Below, piece after piece: positions 1-8,301 of a stretch of DNA of 35,034 nt (its first letter is position 1; each line of letters begins with the position of its first letter). Both the position numbers and the translations under genes were made by a program. The notes under the pieces were generated by a model that was not told the origin of the DNA, made no database searches, and saw only the letters and a list, made by a program, of their open reading frames with translations. Source of the DNA: Peptococcaceae bacterium (GTDB lineage Bacteria > Bacillota > Desulfitobacteriia > Desulfitobacteriales > Syntrophobotulaceae); the NCBI GenBank assembly GCA_012839895.1, contig DUML01000093.1, forward strand, positions 1 through 35,034. Direction: 5' to 3'.

Positions 1-174
1 AAACACACTCCCAAGTGCAAGGTTTTTTATAGGTATTTTGATGTTTCCGTATACTATTTTACCAAAATATAAGGCAAAAACCGAGCGTTTATGCTGGTTT
101 AGCTGTTATTCAGCAATCCCTAATTAACTTTGATTGTACTTTATATTTTAGCATAGGTTCTAGCATTTTTAGCC

Positions 175-250
175 AAAAAAGCCCACAAATCTTAACTATC
201 GATGGCAATTAGGAAACTAATTTAAGGCCACCTTGCTAAGACTTGTGAGC
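175..250 (-). terminator. Long structured terminator after the rhomboid gene
   Basis: The arms at 181-194 and 237-250 form 14 pairs. On the plus strand two of them are A-C mismatches, but on minus-strand RNA both become G-U wobbles, so the structure favours minus-strand transcription. Inside it are a 6-bp helix (GGUGGC with GCCAUC) and a 6-bp AAUUAG/CUAAUU hairpin with a UUUC loop. Six U residues follow directly (175-180). It lies about 35 bases past the rhomboid stop, so an intrinsic terminator is the simplest reading, although at about 70 nt it is longer than usual. A separate perfect 16-bp palindrome sits at 267-282. I see no supportable gene in 1-284. Confidence 0.6.
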
Positions 251-284
251 TTATTTGTATTGTTTCCCTTTAAATTTAAAGGAT

Positions 285-884
285 TCAATGAAAATTTTGT
301 CTGTTTATTTTTATTAAGTTAGACCCAAAACCAAGCAATAAGCCTCCAAGAAGACCGCCCAGGTGAGCATAATTATCAATACCTGGAAAAACAAAACCTA
401 AGAAAAGGTTAATTCCTAGAACGATTAAAAGGTTAGTTATGAGACCGCTTTGCCAAAGAAATGCATTGCGCCAGCCATAACCTACCAAAGAACCCAAAAG
501 TCCAAAAATTGCCCCTGATGCCCCAGCCGAAATACTTGGGCTAAAAAAGTAACTAAATAAGGAGCCACATAAACCACAAAATATATAAACAAAAAGGTAT
601 TTTTTGTGGCCAAAAAGGTATTCTGTAAATTTGCCTAGAGCTATCAAAGCATAGGTATTAAAAAGTAAATGAGTAAAACCAATATGAATAAATATGCAAG
701 TAAATAAACGCCAATACTGACCTGCCTCAATTAAAGGGTTAACTTTTGCTCCAAATAATATTAAAACCATATAATTGGTAGTTCCACCGGCTATAGTCAT
801 TAAAATAAATATAACTAAATTAATAAATATTAGAGTGTATGTAACATAATAATCCCGGAATTCTTTTTTATAAATATAATTCAT
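285..884 (-). CDS. Rhomboid family intramembrane serine protease
   Basis: An integral membrane protease that cleaves transmembrane segments within the bilayer. About six hydrophobic segments fill the protein. Numbering from the start chosen here, the catalytic serine is in GASG (about residue 123) and the catalytic histidine in AHLGG (about 174). The HxxxN of the oxyanion region (H72, N76) and the WR pair before it (58-59) are also present. The frame is open upstream to 965, but the extra 27 codons lie over a perfect 11-bp inverted repeat and the ATG at 965 has no good ribosome binding site. The ATG at 884 follows GGGTGA and gives 199 residues, the usual length for small bacterial rhomboids. 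The substrate is unknown. It is followed by a long intrinsic terminator. Confidence 0.88.
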   Translation of the reverse strand: MNYIYKKEFRDYYVTYTLIFINLVIFILMTIAGGTTNYMVLILFGAKVNPLIEAGQYWRLFTCIFIHIGFTHLLFNTYALIALGKFTEYLFGHKKYLFVYIFCGLCGSLFSYFFSPSISAGASGAIFGLLGSLVGYGWRNAFLWQSGLITNLLIVLGINLFLGFVFPGIDNYAHLGGLLGGLLLGFGSNLIKINRQNFH

Positions 885-923
885 ACCTTTATTCACCCAT
901 TTTCCAAAAATAGCATTAAATAT

Positions 924-958
924 GAGATGCAAAGCGTTAAATAAGCACTTTGCATCTC
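924..958 (-). promoter_or_regulatory. Hairpin in the rhomboid mRNA leader
   Basis: A perfect inverted repeat has 11-bp arms at 924-934 and 948-958 and a 13-nt loop. On the minus strand it lies between the LysM gene and the rhomboid ATG at 884 and is followed by a broken T-rich run. It could be a weak terminator or attenuator for the LysM transcript, or a leader structure of the rhomboid mRNA. It is the main reason for rejecting the upstream ATG at 965. Confidence 0.45.
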
Positions 959-1034
959 CTATCATACCACGAAAGAAAGTAAAAGAGAAATTATTGGATA
1001 AAACTCTTAAAAACTTTATTTAGTAAGACTTTAT

Positions 1035-1364
1035 TTAGAAGCGTGGAGGAATAAACAATCTTTCGCCGGGATAAATAAGATCAGGATTACCTAAATGATT
1101 GAAGCCAGCCAGTTCACGCCAATCCAGCCCAAATTTCTGAGCAATTTTGTAGACAGTATCCCCTCTTTGTACAACATAAACTTGTGGTTCGAGCATTTCA
1201 GCCTCCATACAAGGATCATGACAAGGAAGCCAACAGCAATAAGGGTCATGAGCATAACCCATTGGAACAGTTTGCTCGGGGACAAAGCCTTCGTAAGGCT
1301 GATTTACCATATTCATTGCTGGCGGTTGATTCATAAAGCCAGTTTGTTTTTTCCCAAAAAACAT
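1035..1364 (-). CDS. Small Cys-rich LysM-domain protein
   Basis: A 109-residue protein with one C-terminal LysM domain (roughly the last 47 residues: VYVVQRGDTVYKIA, then the GLDW and NPDLIYPGERLFIPP parts). LysM binds N-acetylglucosamine-containing glycans such as peptidoglycan. The N-terminal half is low in complexity, rich in Met, Pro, Gln and Tyr, and has a Cys cluster (YCCWLPCHDPC). There is no signal peptide, which fits a spore-coat or cortex-associated protein made in the mother cell, as with other LysM coat proteins; this is inference. Two ATGs lie close together. AAAAGGAGGT abuts the one at 1370, so the ATG at 1364, seven bases downstream of GGAGG, is the better start. The rhomboid gene follows on the same strand. 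Confidence 0.8.
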   Translation of the reverse strand: MFFGKKQTGFMNQPPAMNMVNQPYEGFVPEQTVPMGYAHDPYCCWLPCHDPCMEAEMLEPQVYVVQRGDTVYKIAQKFGLDWRELAGFNHLGNPDLIYPGERLFIPPRF

Positions 1365-1437
1365 TTCCATACCTCCTTTTTGATATATGGTATGGTGGAA
1401 GAAACAGAAAGTGCCTGTACATGGTAATAAATGTATT

Positions 1438-2361
1438 CTATTTTTCCTTTCTTTGCTCCATTAGGTATTTTTCAACTTGTACTGCCGCTAAAGCACCATC
1501 ACCTACAGCAGTTGCCACTTGTCTTAAAGGTGTATTACGAATGTCACCGGCTGCATATACGCCGGGAATGTTTGTTCTGAGCAAGGTATCCGTAATTATA
1601 TAGCCTTTTTCATCTTTTTCCAAACCATCAGCCATAAACTGGGTATTTGGTTCCGTTCCAATATACACAAATACCCCGTCAATTTCTAGTTCTTCTTTCT
1701 CTGGTTTATGCACATTTCTGAGGATCAACTTCTCTACTTTATCCTTGCCCTCAATCTCCTCAACAAAAGTATCAAAAATAAAATTTATTTTGTAATTCTG
1801 TTTTGCTCTTTCGACAGCAAGAGTGGAACCTCTAAATTCATTACGACGGTGAATAATGTATACTTTTTCTGCAAACTTAGTTAAGTAAAGGCCTTCTTCC
1901 AAAGCTGCATTACCTCCGCCGATTACTGCTACCTTTTTGCCTTTATAGAAAGCGCCATCACATGTTGCACAATAAGACACGCCACGACCCCGGAATGTAT
2001 TTTCCCCTTTAATCCCTAAAGAACGTGGTTTAGAGCCTGCAGCAATTATTATTGATCTGCCTTCAAGGGTTTGTTCCGGAGTATGCACTTTTTTTACCTT
2101 ACCAGCGAGTTCTAAACGGACTACCGGCTCGAAAACGAACTGCGCTCCTTGGTTTAAGGCCTGCTGGTAGAATAAATTAGCCAACTCAAATCCGGAAATA
2201 CCCTCCGGGAAACCTGGGAAATTTTCGATTTTGTCGGTTATAGCTGCTTGACCGCCCGGCATCATGGCTTCCAATACTACTGTTTTCAGTCCTCCTCTGG
2301 CACCGTACAAAGCTGCAGTTAAACCGGCAGGGCCAGCACCTACTATTATTAAATCATACAT
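1438..2361 (-). CDS. trxB: Thioredoxin reductase
   Basis: An FAD-dependent, NADPH-type thioredoxin-disulfide reductase that keeps thioredoxin reduced in the cytosol. Numbered from the ATG at 2361, it shows the FAD-binding GAGPAG (8-13), the redox-active CATC (131-134), the NADPH-binding GGGNAA (148-153), the HRR..FR phosphate-binding residues (171-177) that favour NADPH, and a C-terminal [21 protein letters not shown] motif. The length of 307 residues fits the family. The frame is open to a GTG at 2379; GAGGATGG overlaps that region and better serves the ATG at 2361, where homologues begin (MYDLIIVG). No thioredoxin gene is next to it. A TATACT-like -10 lies at 2403-2408. Confidence 0.95.
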   Translation of the reverse strand: MYDLIIVGAGPAGLTAALYGARGGLKTVVLEAMMPGGQAAITDKIENFPGFPEGISGFELANLFYQQALNQGAQFVFEPVVRLELAGKVKKVHTPEQTLEGRSIIIAAGSKPRSLGIKGENTFRGRGVSYCATCDGAFYKGKKVAVIGGGNAALEEGLYLTKFAEKVYIIHRRNEFRGSTLAVERAKQNYKINFIFDTFVEEIEGKDKVEKLILRNVHKPEKEELEIDGVFVYIGTEPNTQFMADGLEKDEKGYIITDTLLRTNIPGVYAAGDIRNTPLRQVATAVGDGALAAVQVEKYLMEQRKEK

Positions 2362-2466
2362 TTTATCTACCATCCTCACATAACTTAACTCAAATTATTT
2401 AAAGTATATCTCAGAAATATTCTTAACAAAAGTATAACGGCAGGTTTTTTTGTTTGATTAAAGAAT

Positions 2467-2494
2467 ATATATAAGGCTTTATATATAAGGCTTT
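2467..2494. repeat. Perfect 14-bp tandem duplication
   Basis: The unit ATATATAAGGCTTT occurs twice head to tail (2467-2480 and 2481-2494) in the divergent region between trxB and the UPF0182 gene. It contains TATA-rich matter that could act as -10 elements, so copy number may affect one of the promoters. Confidence 0.85.
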
Positions 2495-2599
2495 GATCGG
2501 GCAAATCCGACTAATGTTAAGAAATGAATCAAATAAATTTTAATGATTTTACATATATTACTAATGCTTGTCAACTTTTTCCCAGAGAGGGTGGATGGC

Positions 2600-5398
2600 T
2601 TGAAACCTCTTACAAAAATAGTAATTATAATTATTATCAGTATTGCTCTTTTATCCGGAATAAGCGGTTTTTATGAGGATTGGCTTTGGTTTAAAGACTT
2701 AGGGTATGAAGTTTTGTTTTGGACACCGATTATCAGCAAGCTCATTATTCAATTAATCAATGGCACAATCCTTTTTATAATTATTGCTGCAACCTTATTA
2801 TCAGGGAGACATGCTTTTGCTGCCTTTTACAATGAAAAATTCCGCAAGAAAATCAGACTGGTAAATGAAATAAATCACCCTGACATATCTGTAAATGAAC
2901 GTAAAGTAACAATTTCCCTGCTTTTGGTTTCTGCTGTTTTTAGTATCATAGTCAGCTTTATTGTTGGCTTTACCGGTTGGCTAGATTTGCTGTCTTTCAG
3001 CAACTCCTCGCCTTTTAATTATTCTGACCCTCTTTTTAACAAAGATCTAAGCTTTTATGTCTTTAAGCTTCCGTTTTTTGTAACTATTTATAACGCTTTC
3101 TTCTCCCCTATTCTGATTATTACATTTTTCACTGCAGTTTTTTATGTCCTTACTGGGCTAATTAAATTTAACTCCATTCGAATTTGGCAGAAAAATGCTA
3201 TTATTGTCAGTTCAAAAGCAAGGAAGCACCTGGGAATCCTTTTAACCATTCTTTTCATATTAAAAGCTTTTGGCTATTATTTGGATATTTATAAATTGGT
3301 TTATTCAGAGTTAGGCCAAGTTGTCGGTGCGGGTTATACCGATATTTTTGCTTGTCTTCCAGCTTTAAAAGTTTTGATTGTTCTTTGTAGCGTAAGTTTT
3401 GTTCTTGCCTTTTTGGCTATTTTTGTGCAGGATTCCCGCTTGGTCATAATACCTGTTCCCGTGGTACTGTTCTTTTCCATCCTGCTCAACGGATTGTTTC
3501 CTTATTTAATTCAATCTCTGGTTGTAATTCCTAACGAATTACAAAAAGAATCGCCCTATATTGCAAACGAAATCAGGCTTACAAGATTTGCCTATGGCCT
3601 GGATAAAATTGAAGAAAGAGAATACCCCGGCGACAATCCTCTTAGCGCGGTAGAATTACAGGAAGAGCTCGCAACTCTCAATAATATCAGATTAAATGAT
3701 CCCCGGCATATGATTCAGATTTACACTCAAAAACAAGGGATCAGACCTTATTATAAATATAACGATATTGACATTGACCGCTATCATATTAATGGTGAGT
3801 ACCGCCAGGTGATGATATCACCCCGGGAAATTTCCATTCAGGATGTTGATCCTAAGGCCCAAACTTTTATAAATACACGCTTTAGGTATACTCACGGCTA
3901 TGGAATAACAGCTTCTTTTGCCAATGCCGTTACGGCCAAGGGGTTGCCGGCTTTTGCTGCTAGCAGTATTCCAATGCATAGCTCTTATCCTGAATTAAGT
4001 CTGACCGAACCGCGGATTTATTTTGGTGAACTAACTAATGATTGGGTAGTTGTTAATACCAGATTTCAAGAATTGGATTATCCCCAAGGCAGTGATTATG
4101 CTGAAAATATCTATCAGGGGAAAACAGGAATAACTTTGACTCCTTTCAATAAATTAATGCTTTCCATACACCGAGCAACCCCCAGGTTCTACCTAGCCAG
4201 GGAAGTTACATCCGAGAGTAGGATTTTGCTCTATCGTAATATAAAAGAACGAGTACAGAAGTTGGCACCTTTCTTGAAATATGATAACGACCCCTATCCG
4301 GTAATCGATAACGGCAGGATCAAATGGATTATTGATGCCTATACCACTGGAAATATTCCCTATTCCGGTAAGTATCTCGACCAAAACTTTAACTATATAA
4401 GAAATTCCGTAAAAGCAGTTATTGATGCCTACGACGGCACAGTGGATTTCTACGCTGTTGATTACCAAGACCCAATTTTGCAAACTTATCAAAAAAGTTT
4501 CCCAGGAGTATTTAAAAATATTTCTGAAATGCCATATTCCTTAAAAACACATCTTCGTTACCCTGAAACTCTCTTCAGAATTCAAGCTGAAATGCTAAAC
4601 ACCTTCCACATGACCAATACACATGTATTTTATAATAAAGAAGATGCCTGGAGTATTGCCAAAGAAATATATGGTTCTGAACCACAAGAAGTTCAACCCT
4701 ATTATGCTATCCTGGATCTTCCCGGCGAAGAGCACAATCCAGAGTTTGTTTTGCTTCAGCTATTTACACCGGCTTCCAGTCAGACGAATTCTCGCAATAA
4801 CCTCATTGCTTGGCTGGCAGCAAGAATGGATGGCGAAAACTACGGAGAGCTTATACTCTATAAGCTTCCTAAAAATACTGAAATTGAAGGGCCATTCCAA
4901 ATTGAAACCAGGATTGACCAAGACCCCGATATATCTAGGCAACTTGCTTTATGGAATCAAAAAGGTTCTAGCGTAATTAGAGGTAATCTCTTGGTATTAC
5001 CCCTTAGAGGTAATTTCTTGTTTGTTGAACCAATTTATTTACAGTCAACTGCCAGCGGGAGTATCCCGGAAATGCAAAGGGTAATCGTAGCATATGAGGA
5101 TAAACTAACCATGGCAAACTCTTTGGAGGAAGCTTTAAAAAAAATATTCGGCAGAAATGCGCCCGCTTTGACTCTGCCTGAGCAAACAAAACCCCCAGAG
5201 CCATCTTTGCCTGCCGATAATCCTAATATGGAACAGCTTGATTTGGATGAGCTTTTGCAACAAATCAAACAAATCCGGGAAATGCTCGACTCTTTAGAAA
5301 ACCAAATAACCAGTCTAATAAATAACTTCGGATTAGAAGAAAATTCAGAGCAGCTGCTTTCGCTTAACGAGGATGAGGATCTCCTTTGGGATGAATAA
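2600..5398 (+). CDS. UPF0182 family large membrane protein
   Basis: A member of the UPF0182/COG1615 family, whose function is not established. The N-terminal third carries about seven hydrophobic segments, starting with one followed by the family's FYEDWLWFKDLGYE pattern. The remaining two thirds is a large, probably extracytoplasmic domain (rich in YxY, RFRYTHGYG, PRIYFGE patches). The tail is Pro-rich, then a short coiled coil and an acidic end (NEDEDLLWDE). The frame opens with an ATG at 2543 that lacks a ribosome binding site. The TTG at 2600 follows AGAGGGTGG and yields a short N-terminus like that of homologues (932 residues), so it is chosen; the alternative adds 19 residues. Its stop is only 8 bases from the stop of the converging gene at 5407. 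Confidence 0.85.
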   Translation: MKPLTKIVIIIIISIALLSGISGFYEDWLWFKDLGYEVLFWTPIISKLIIQLINGTILFIIIAATLLSGRHAFAAFYNEKFRKKIRLVNEINHPDISVNERKVTISLLLVSAVFSIIVSFIVGFTGWLDLLSFSNSSPFNYSDPLFNKDLSFYVFKLPFFVTIYNAFFSPILIITFFTAVFYVLTGLIKFNSIRIWQKNAIIVSSKARKHLGILLTILFILKAFGYYLDIYKLVYSELGQVVGAGYTDIFACLPALKVLIVLCSVSFVLAFLAIFVQDSRLVIIPVPVVLFFSILLNGLFPYLIQSLVVIPNELQKESPYIANEIRLTRFAYGLDKIEEREYPGDNPLSAVELQEELATLNNIRLNDPRHMIQIYTQKQGIRPYYKYNDIDIDRYHINGEYRQVMISPREISIQDVDPKAQTFINTRFRYTHGYGITASFANAVTAKGLPAFAASSIPMHSSYPELSLTEPRIYFGELTNDWVVVNTRFQELDYPQGSDYAENIYQGKTGITLTPFNKLMLSIHRATPRFYLAREVTSESRILLYRNIKERVQKLAPFLKYDNDPYPVIDNGRIKWIIDAYTTGNIPYSGKYLDQNFNYIRNSVKAVIDAYDGTVDFYAVDYQDPILQTYQKSFPGVFKNISEMPYSLKTHLRYPETLFRIQAEMLNTFHMTNTHVFYNKEDAWSIAKEIYGSEPQEVQPYYAILDLPGEEHNPEFVLLQLFTPASSQTNSRNNLIAWLAARMDGENYGELILYKLPKNTEIEGPFQIETRIDQDPDISRQLALWNQKGSSVIRGNLLVLPLRGNFLFVEPIYLQSTASGSIPEMQRVIVAYEDKLTMANSLEEALKKIFGRNAPALTLPEQTKPPEPSLPADNPNMEQLDLDELLQQIKQIREMLDSLENQITSLINNFGLEENSEQLLSLNEDEDLLWDE

Positions 5399-5406
5399 CA
5401 ATCTTG

Positions 5407-6447
5407 TTATACTTTCCGCCAATAATACTCCTTATCATCGGTGAAAATTTCCAAATACATTTTACCTGCCGGTGATAATACCGGCCAGCTTTTTATGATT
5501 TTTGATTTTTCACTGCCATTTGGAAAAACTATAAGCATCCTTTCCTTTTCCATGAAGAAGATTTTTTGATCTTTACTAATAAATACTTTAGGTTCAGTAA
5601 ATAACACACTGCCTTGCCAAAGCACTTTTGTAAATTCAATTGTTGAAGGGTTTTGAGTATAAAGATAAATCTCCTGGAGATAATTATTTTCCACTTTACC
5701 AATATAAATAAATTCATCTTGACAGCCTAGGAGAATCTCCTTAGGGTTGGCAGTGATAATTTTTTTCTGTCTGCCTTGGACGGCAAATATTTTTTTTTCT
5801 CTTCCTTTTTGGCTTTCAAGAAATAAGGTACCAAATTTATTTGATACCGCCATCGCAAGAATTAATTCCGCAGGATCATCTAGTCTGTTAATATTTTTCA
5901 TAATATCTATAGTAAGTAATTTGCTTTTTGAAGATTCGTCTTTATAAAGGACAAACAAATTGTTAGTATAAGTTGACATTTGAATGTCCGTAATATTTGA
6001 GATAGGAAAATTTATTGAACGCTCTAAGCGGGGCTCAAGTTGTTCGGAGTTAGAAGATAAGGGATCAAAATCAAGGGAATAAAGGCCTATTGGGCTGTCT
6101 TGAGTTGAATTAGTGCGGGCTATATAAAGCAAACTATTTCGATCCGGAAGCCATTTGTAGGCTAATATTGAGTGGGCTTCCGGTTTTTCTTTGCTGGTTA
6201 TTACAAGGTCATTTTTAGTAAGATCTATTACATGCAGGGTGCCCTCGGCAATATAAGCCAAATATCTATTATTAAATGATAGGGTTATGTTTTGAGCCGT
6301 ACTTAAATCAACATTTAAAGTATAAGCTTTGTTAAGGCGGAACAAAGGATTTAAGAATTGCTCTGTAAAATGCTCCAAAACAAGAAATATGGCAAGTTGA
6401 AAGACTAAAGAAACGATAAGAAATACTGTTACCTTTTTGCTTCTCAA
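5407..6447 (-). CDS. Membrane-anchored possible beta-propeller protein
   Basis: Not assigned to a known function. A basic N-terminus (RSKKV) precedes one hydrophobic segment (about residues 7-25), so the rest probably lies outside the membrane. The body has repeated strands of the kind seen in TolB/WD40-like propellers (LSFNNRYLAYIAEGTLHVID, KWLPDRNSLLYIART, SPAGKMYLEIF), with many Ser, Asn and Asp turns and no catalytic motif. The start is a TTG with only a weak upstream purine run. It lies 41 bases downstream of the phosphodiester glycosidase gene on the same strand, so the two are probably co-transcribed and may act on the same envelope polymer. The propeller fold is inferred from the pattern only. 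Confidence 0.6.
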   Translation of the reverse strand: MRSKKVTVFLIVSLVFQLAIFLVLEHFTEQFLNPLFRLNKAYTLNVDLSTAQNITLSFNNRYLAYIAEGTLHVIDLTKNDLVITSKEKPEAHSILAYKWLPDRNSLLYIARTNSTQDSPIGLYSLDFDPLSSNSEQLEPRLERSINFPISNITDIQMSTYTNNLFVLYKDESSKSKLLTIDIMKNINRLDDPAELILAMAVSNKFGTLFLESQKGREKKIFAVQGRQKKIITANPKEILLGCQDEFIYIGKVENNYLQEIYLYTQNPSTIEFTKVLWQGSVLFTEPKVFISKDQKIFFMEKERMLIVFPNGSEKSKIIKSWPVLSPAGKMYLEIFTDDKEYYWRKV

Positions 6448-6488
6448 ATTCTCGTTACCCCACTATCCCTTAAATCTCTTCGAATTTG

Positions 6489-7469
6489 TCAATAGGAATT
6501 ACCTGCAAGGCTGCTTTGGGGAAGGATAACAAAGGCCGTTGGAATATATCTTTCGCCATAAATATTCCACAATTTATTTAGGATTTGACCCTTATAAACC
6601 ATCTCGCTGGAAGATCCCCCATCCAAATTTGCAGCATTTTCTGCCCCATATTCAATAAAGATGTTCATTAAGTCCCTAAGGGTTGCACCCATGCTCCACC
6701 CCGGCTGCCGGCCATCAATTACAACTAAAATGACTGTGCCATCAGGTCTTTGGCCTATACCGGTTCTTGGAGCTAAACCCCAACCACCATCTCCTTTTAT
6801 TTGAGGTTTTCCTTCAAGTAATAAATTGGGATAAAAAGTCACGGCATTTTGAATTTTTTGCTTGCTGATTTCATGTACAGTCATTGAACTTAAGACAAGT
6901 TTGCCGTTTTGGTCAAAGCCAATAATATTTGCTGCTTCATTTCCAATATTGTTATGAATTACTAATCCTTCTTGCACGGTGATTCCGTCGGGATAAGCGC
7001 CATTACCTTGGGCATTAGGATCATAAAACCCACCGGCATTTATACCGGCTATGGCTTTACTCTCTGCGACAAGGTCAGTTAACCTTTGTCCAGCTATCCC
7101 TAATTCTTTAGTAACAGCCAAAGTTATTTGATGGGGATTATTAATTAACATTACTTTTCCTCGGAAGTATTTGCCGCTAATATTTTCAATCTTAAGGCCG
7201 TTTTCCCTATCGATAATAATATGTTCTTTCCCGAGAATTACCGGTTCGACCGTTATAATACTTTCGTTGTAACTCTGGATAAGCTTGGCAATTTCCTCTT
7301 GGGAAAGTAAAAATTCCGCGACCTGAGGATGGCGGGAGGTAAGGATGGTCCCAATAGTAAATAGCTTCAGAGATTCAAAGGGACCATAGAAAATAACAAA
7401 TGGCGCTATGAGTAAAAATAGAATTAAATTAAAAGAGATAAAGTATAAACAAATAAAAAGCCTTTTCAT
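6489..7469 (-). CDS. Phosphodiester glycosidase (NAGPA-domain) family protein
   Basis: Belongs to the family related to N-acetylglucosamine-1-phosphodiester alpha-N-acetylglucosaminidase (DUF2233/NAGPA domain), which cleaves sugar phosphodiesters. In bacteria it is usually exported and thought to act on envelope glycans. An N-terminal membrane anchor (about residues 3-24) is followed by a spacer and the domain. Family motifs visible are AGINAGGFYDP, GDGGWGLAPRTGIGQ, VVIDGRQPGWSMGATLRDL and ENAANLDGGSSSEMVY. The frame opens at 7496, but the ATG at 7469 follows AGGAATTCCC and directly precedes the anchor (KRLFICLYF), so it is used. It is followed at 41 bases by the anchored possible propeller gene. 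Confidence 0.85.
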   Translation of the reverse strand: MKRLFICLYFISFNLILFLLIAPFVIFYGPFESLKLFTIGTILTSRHPQVAEFLLSQEEIAKLIQSYNESIITVEPVILGKEHIIIDRENGLKIENISGKYFRGKVMLINNPHQITLAVTKELGIAGQRLTDLVAESKAIAGINAGGFYDPNAQGNGAYPDGITVQEGLVIHNNIGNEAANIIGFDQNGKLVLSSMTVHEISKQKIQNAVTFYPNLLLEGKPQIKGDGGWGLAPRTGIGQRPDGTVILVVIDGRQPGWSMGATLRDLMNIFIEYGAENAANLDGGSSSEMVYKGQILNKLWNIYGERYIPTAFVILPQSSLAGNSY

Positions 7470-7565
7470 GGGAATTCCTATTCCTTTTATGTTCATGTAA
7501 TTCAGCTTCGGAATACTTAATAATCTGTAGCTATTCTTTTCCCTAATTATACTATTTGAATGCTG

Positions 7566-7597
7566 AAAACAAAATAAGTGCTTAAAGTAAGCACTTA
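7566..7597 (-). terminator. Intrinsic terminator
   Basis: A perfect 10-bp inverted repeat (7575-7584 and 7588-7597) with a 3-nt centre is followed on the minus strand by TTTTGTTTT. It ends the transcript of the small anchored protein at 7626. Confidence 0.85.
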
Positions 7598-7625
7598 CAA
7601 ATAGGTTTCGTTTATTTCCCTAATA

Positions 7626-8180
7626 TTATTTTACTGTAGAATCAATATTATAAATCAGTTTTGCTTCAGTATTTTGCGTCACTCCCCCTTCAGGATTGCT
7701 TTTAATCGCTAGAACCATTTCATGTTGTCCGGCTGTTGCGCTCTTTCCTTGGGCATCACCTAAAGCTTGTATATTTTCAAATGCTATTCGGGCCGTGGCT
7801 CCTGGCTCCAGAATGGGAATCTTGCCTTCTTTGCTAATTTTCTGAGTCTGATCCGCCAAGGAGACAATTGTCAAAACTACTGGAATATCACTCATTGTTT
7901 TTTCAGTCATGTTTTGAATAATTGCTGCAATTTTATAGTTTGTTTTAGGTAAGGTTTGGATTCCCTTTAATACTTCTCCTCCATAGGATAGATCGCGAAT
8001 TACAATTGGCGGCTCAAACTCAAGACTTACGATTTTTAATTCTGGTTCAACTTGCTGGGATGCAGTATTTGCTTCCGAGTTACCCAAAAAATTGAAGCCT
8101 AAAAATGCAAAGAATACTATTGCCAACACCAAGCCACTATAGAGAAAATATCGCATATTAATAGTAATAAATTTTGCCAT
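7626..8180 (-). CDS. Signal-anchored protein of unknown function
   Basis: A 184-residue protein I do not recognise. One hydrophobic segment at about residues 11-32 (YSGLVLAIVFFAFLGFNFLG) makes it a membrane-anchored or secreted protein. The rest is beta-rich with an immunoglobulin-like or CARDB-like look: SLEFEPPIVIRDL, YKIAAIIQNMTEKTMSDIPVVLTI, then LEPGATARIAFENI, a pattern used by proteins that carry extracellular adhesion or assembly domains. It has no Cys lipobox and no catalytic motif. GAGGTG lies 8 bases before the ATG. Terminators at 7566 and 8211 bound it on both sides, so it is probably transcribed alone. Confidence 0.7.
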   Translation of the reverse strand: MAKFITINMRYFLYSGLVLAIVFFAFLGFNFLGNSEANTASQQVEPELKIVSLEFEPPIVIRDLSYGGEVLKGIQTLPKTNYKIAAIIQNMTEKTMSDIPVVLTIVSLADQTQKISKEGKIPILEPGATARIAFENIQALGDAQGKSATAGQHEMVLAIKSNPEGGVTQNTEAKLIYNIDSTVK

Positions 8181-8210
8181 CCTTTTTTCACCTCACGCTT
8201 ACATTCTTAC

Positions 8211-8252
8211 ATAAAAAACCTATGCATTCTTTTCTAGGACATGCATAGGTTT
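8211..8252 (-). terminator. Intrinsic terminator after the DnaI/DnaC-like gene
   Basis: A perfect 12-bp inverted repeat (8216-8227 and 8241-8252) with a 13-nt loop runs into six T residues on the minus strand. It ends the dnaD/dnaI-like transcript. Confidence 0.85.
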
Positions 8253-8301
8253 GGCCAAAAATATTATTCTTTTTTTCTTACTTTTTGGGGAAATTTGCAT
8301 T

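Noticed and set aside
2-127. Plus-strand open frame from the window edge ending in a TAA at 125-127
   Set aside because: Forty-one codons with no recognisable motif. The minus strand of the same stretch has promoter-like matter (TTGCCT and TATACG about 18 bases apart), so coding on the plus strand cannot be supported.
1095-1427. Plus-strand frame of 110 codons opposite the LysM gene
   Set aside because: It is antisense to a gene with a clear domain and ribosome binding site, has no motif and no ribosome binding site of its own.
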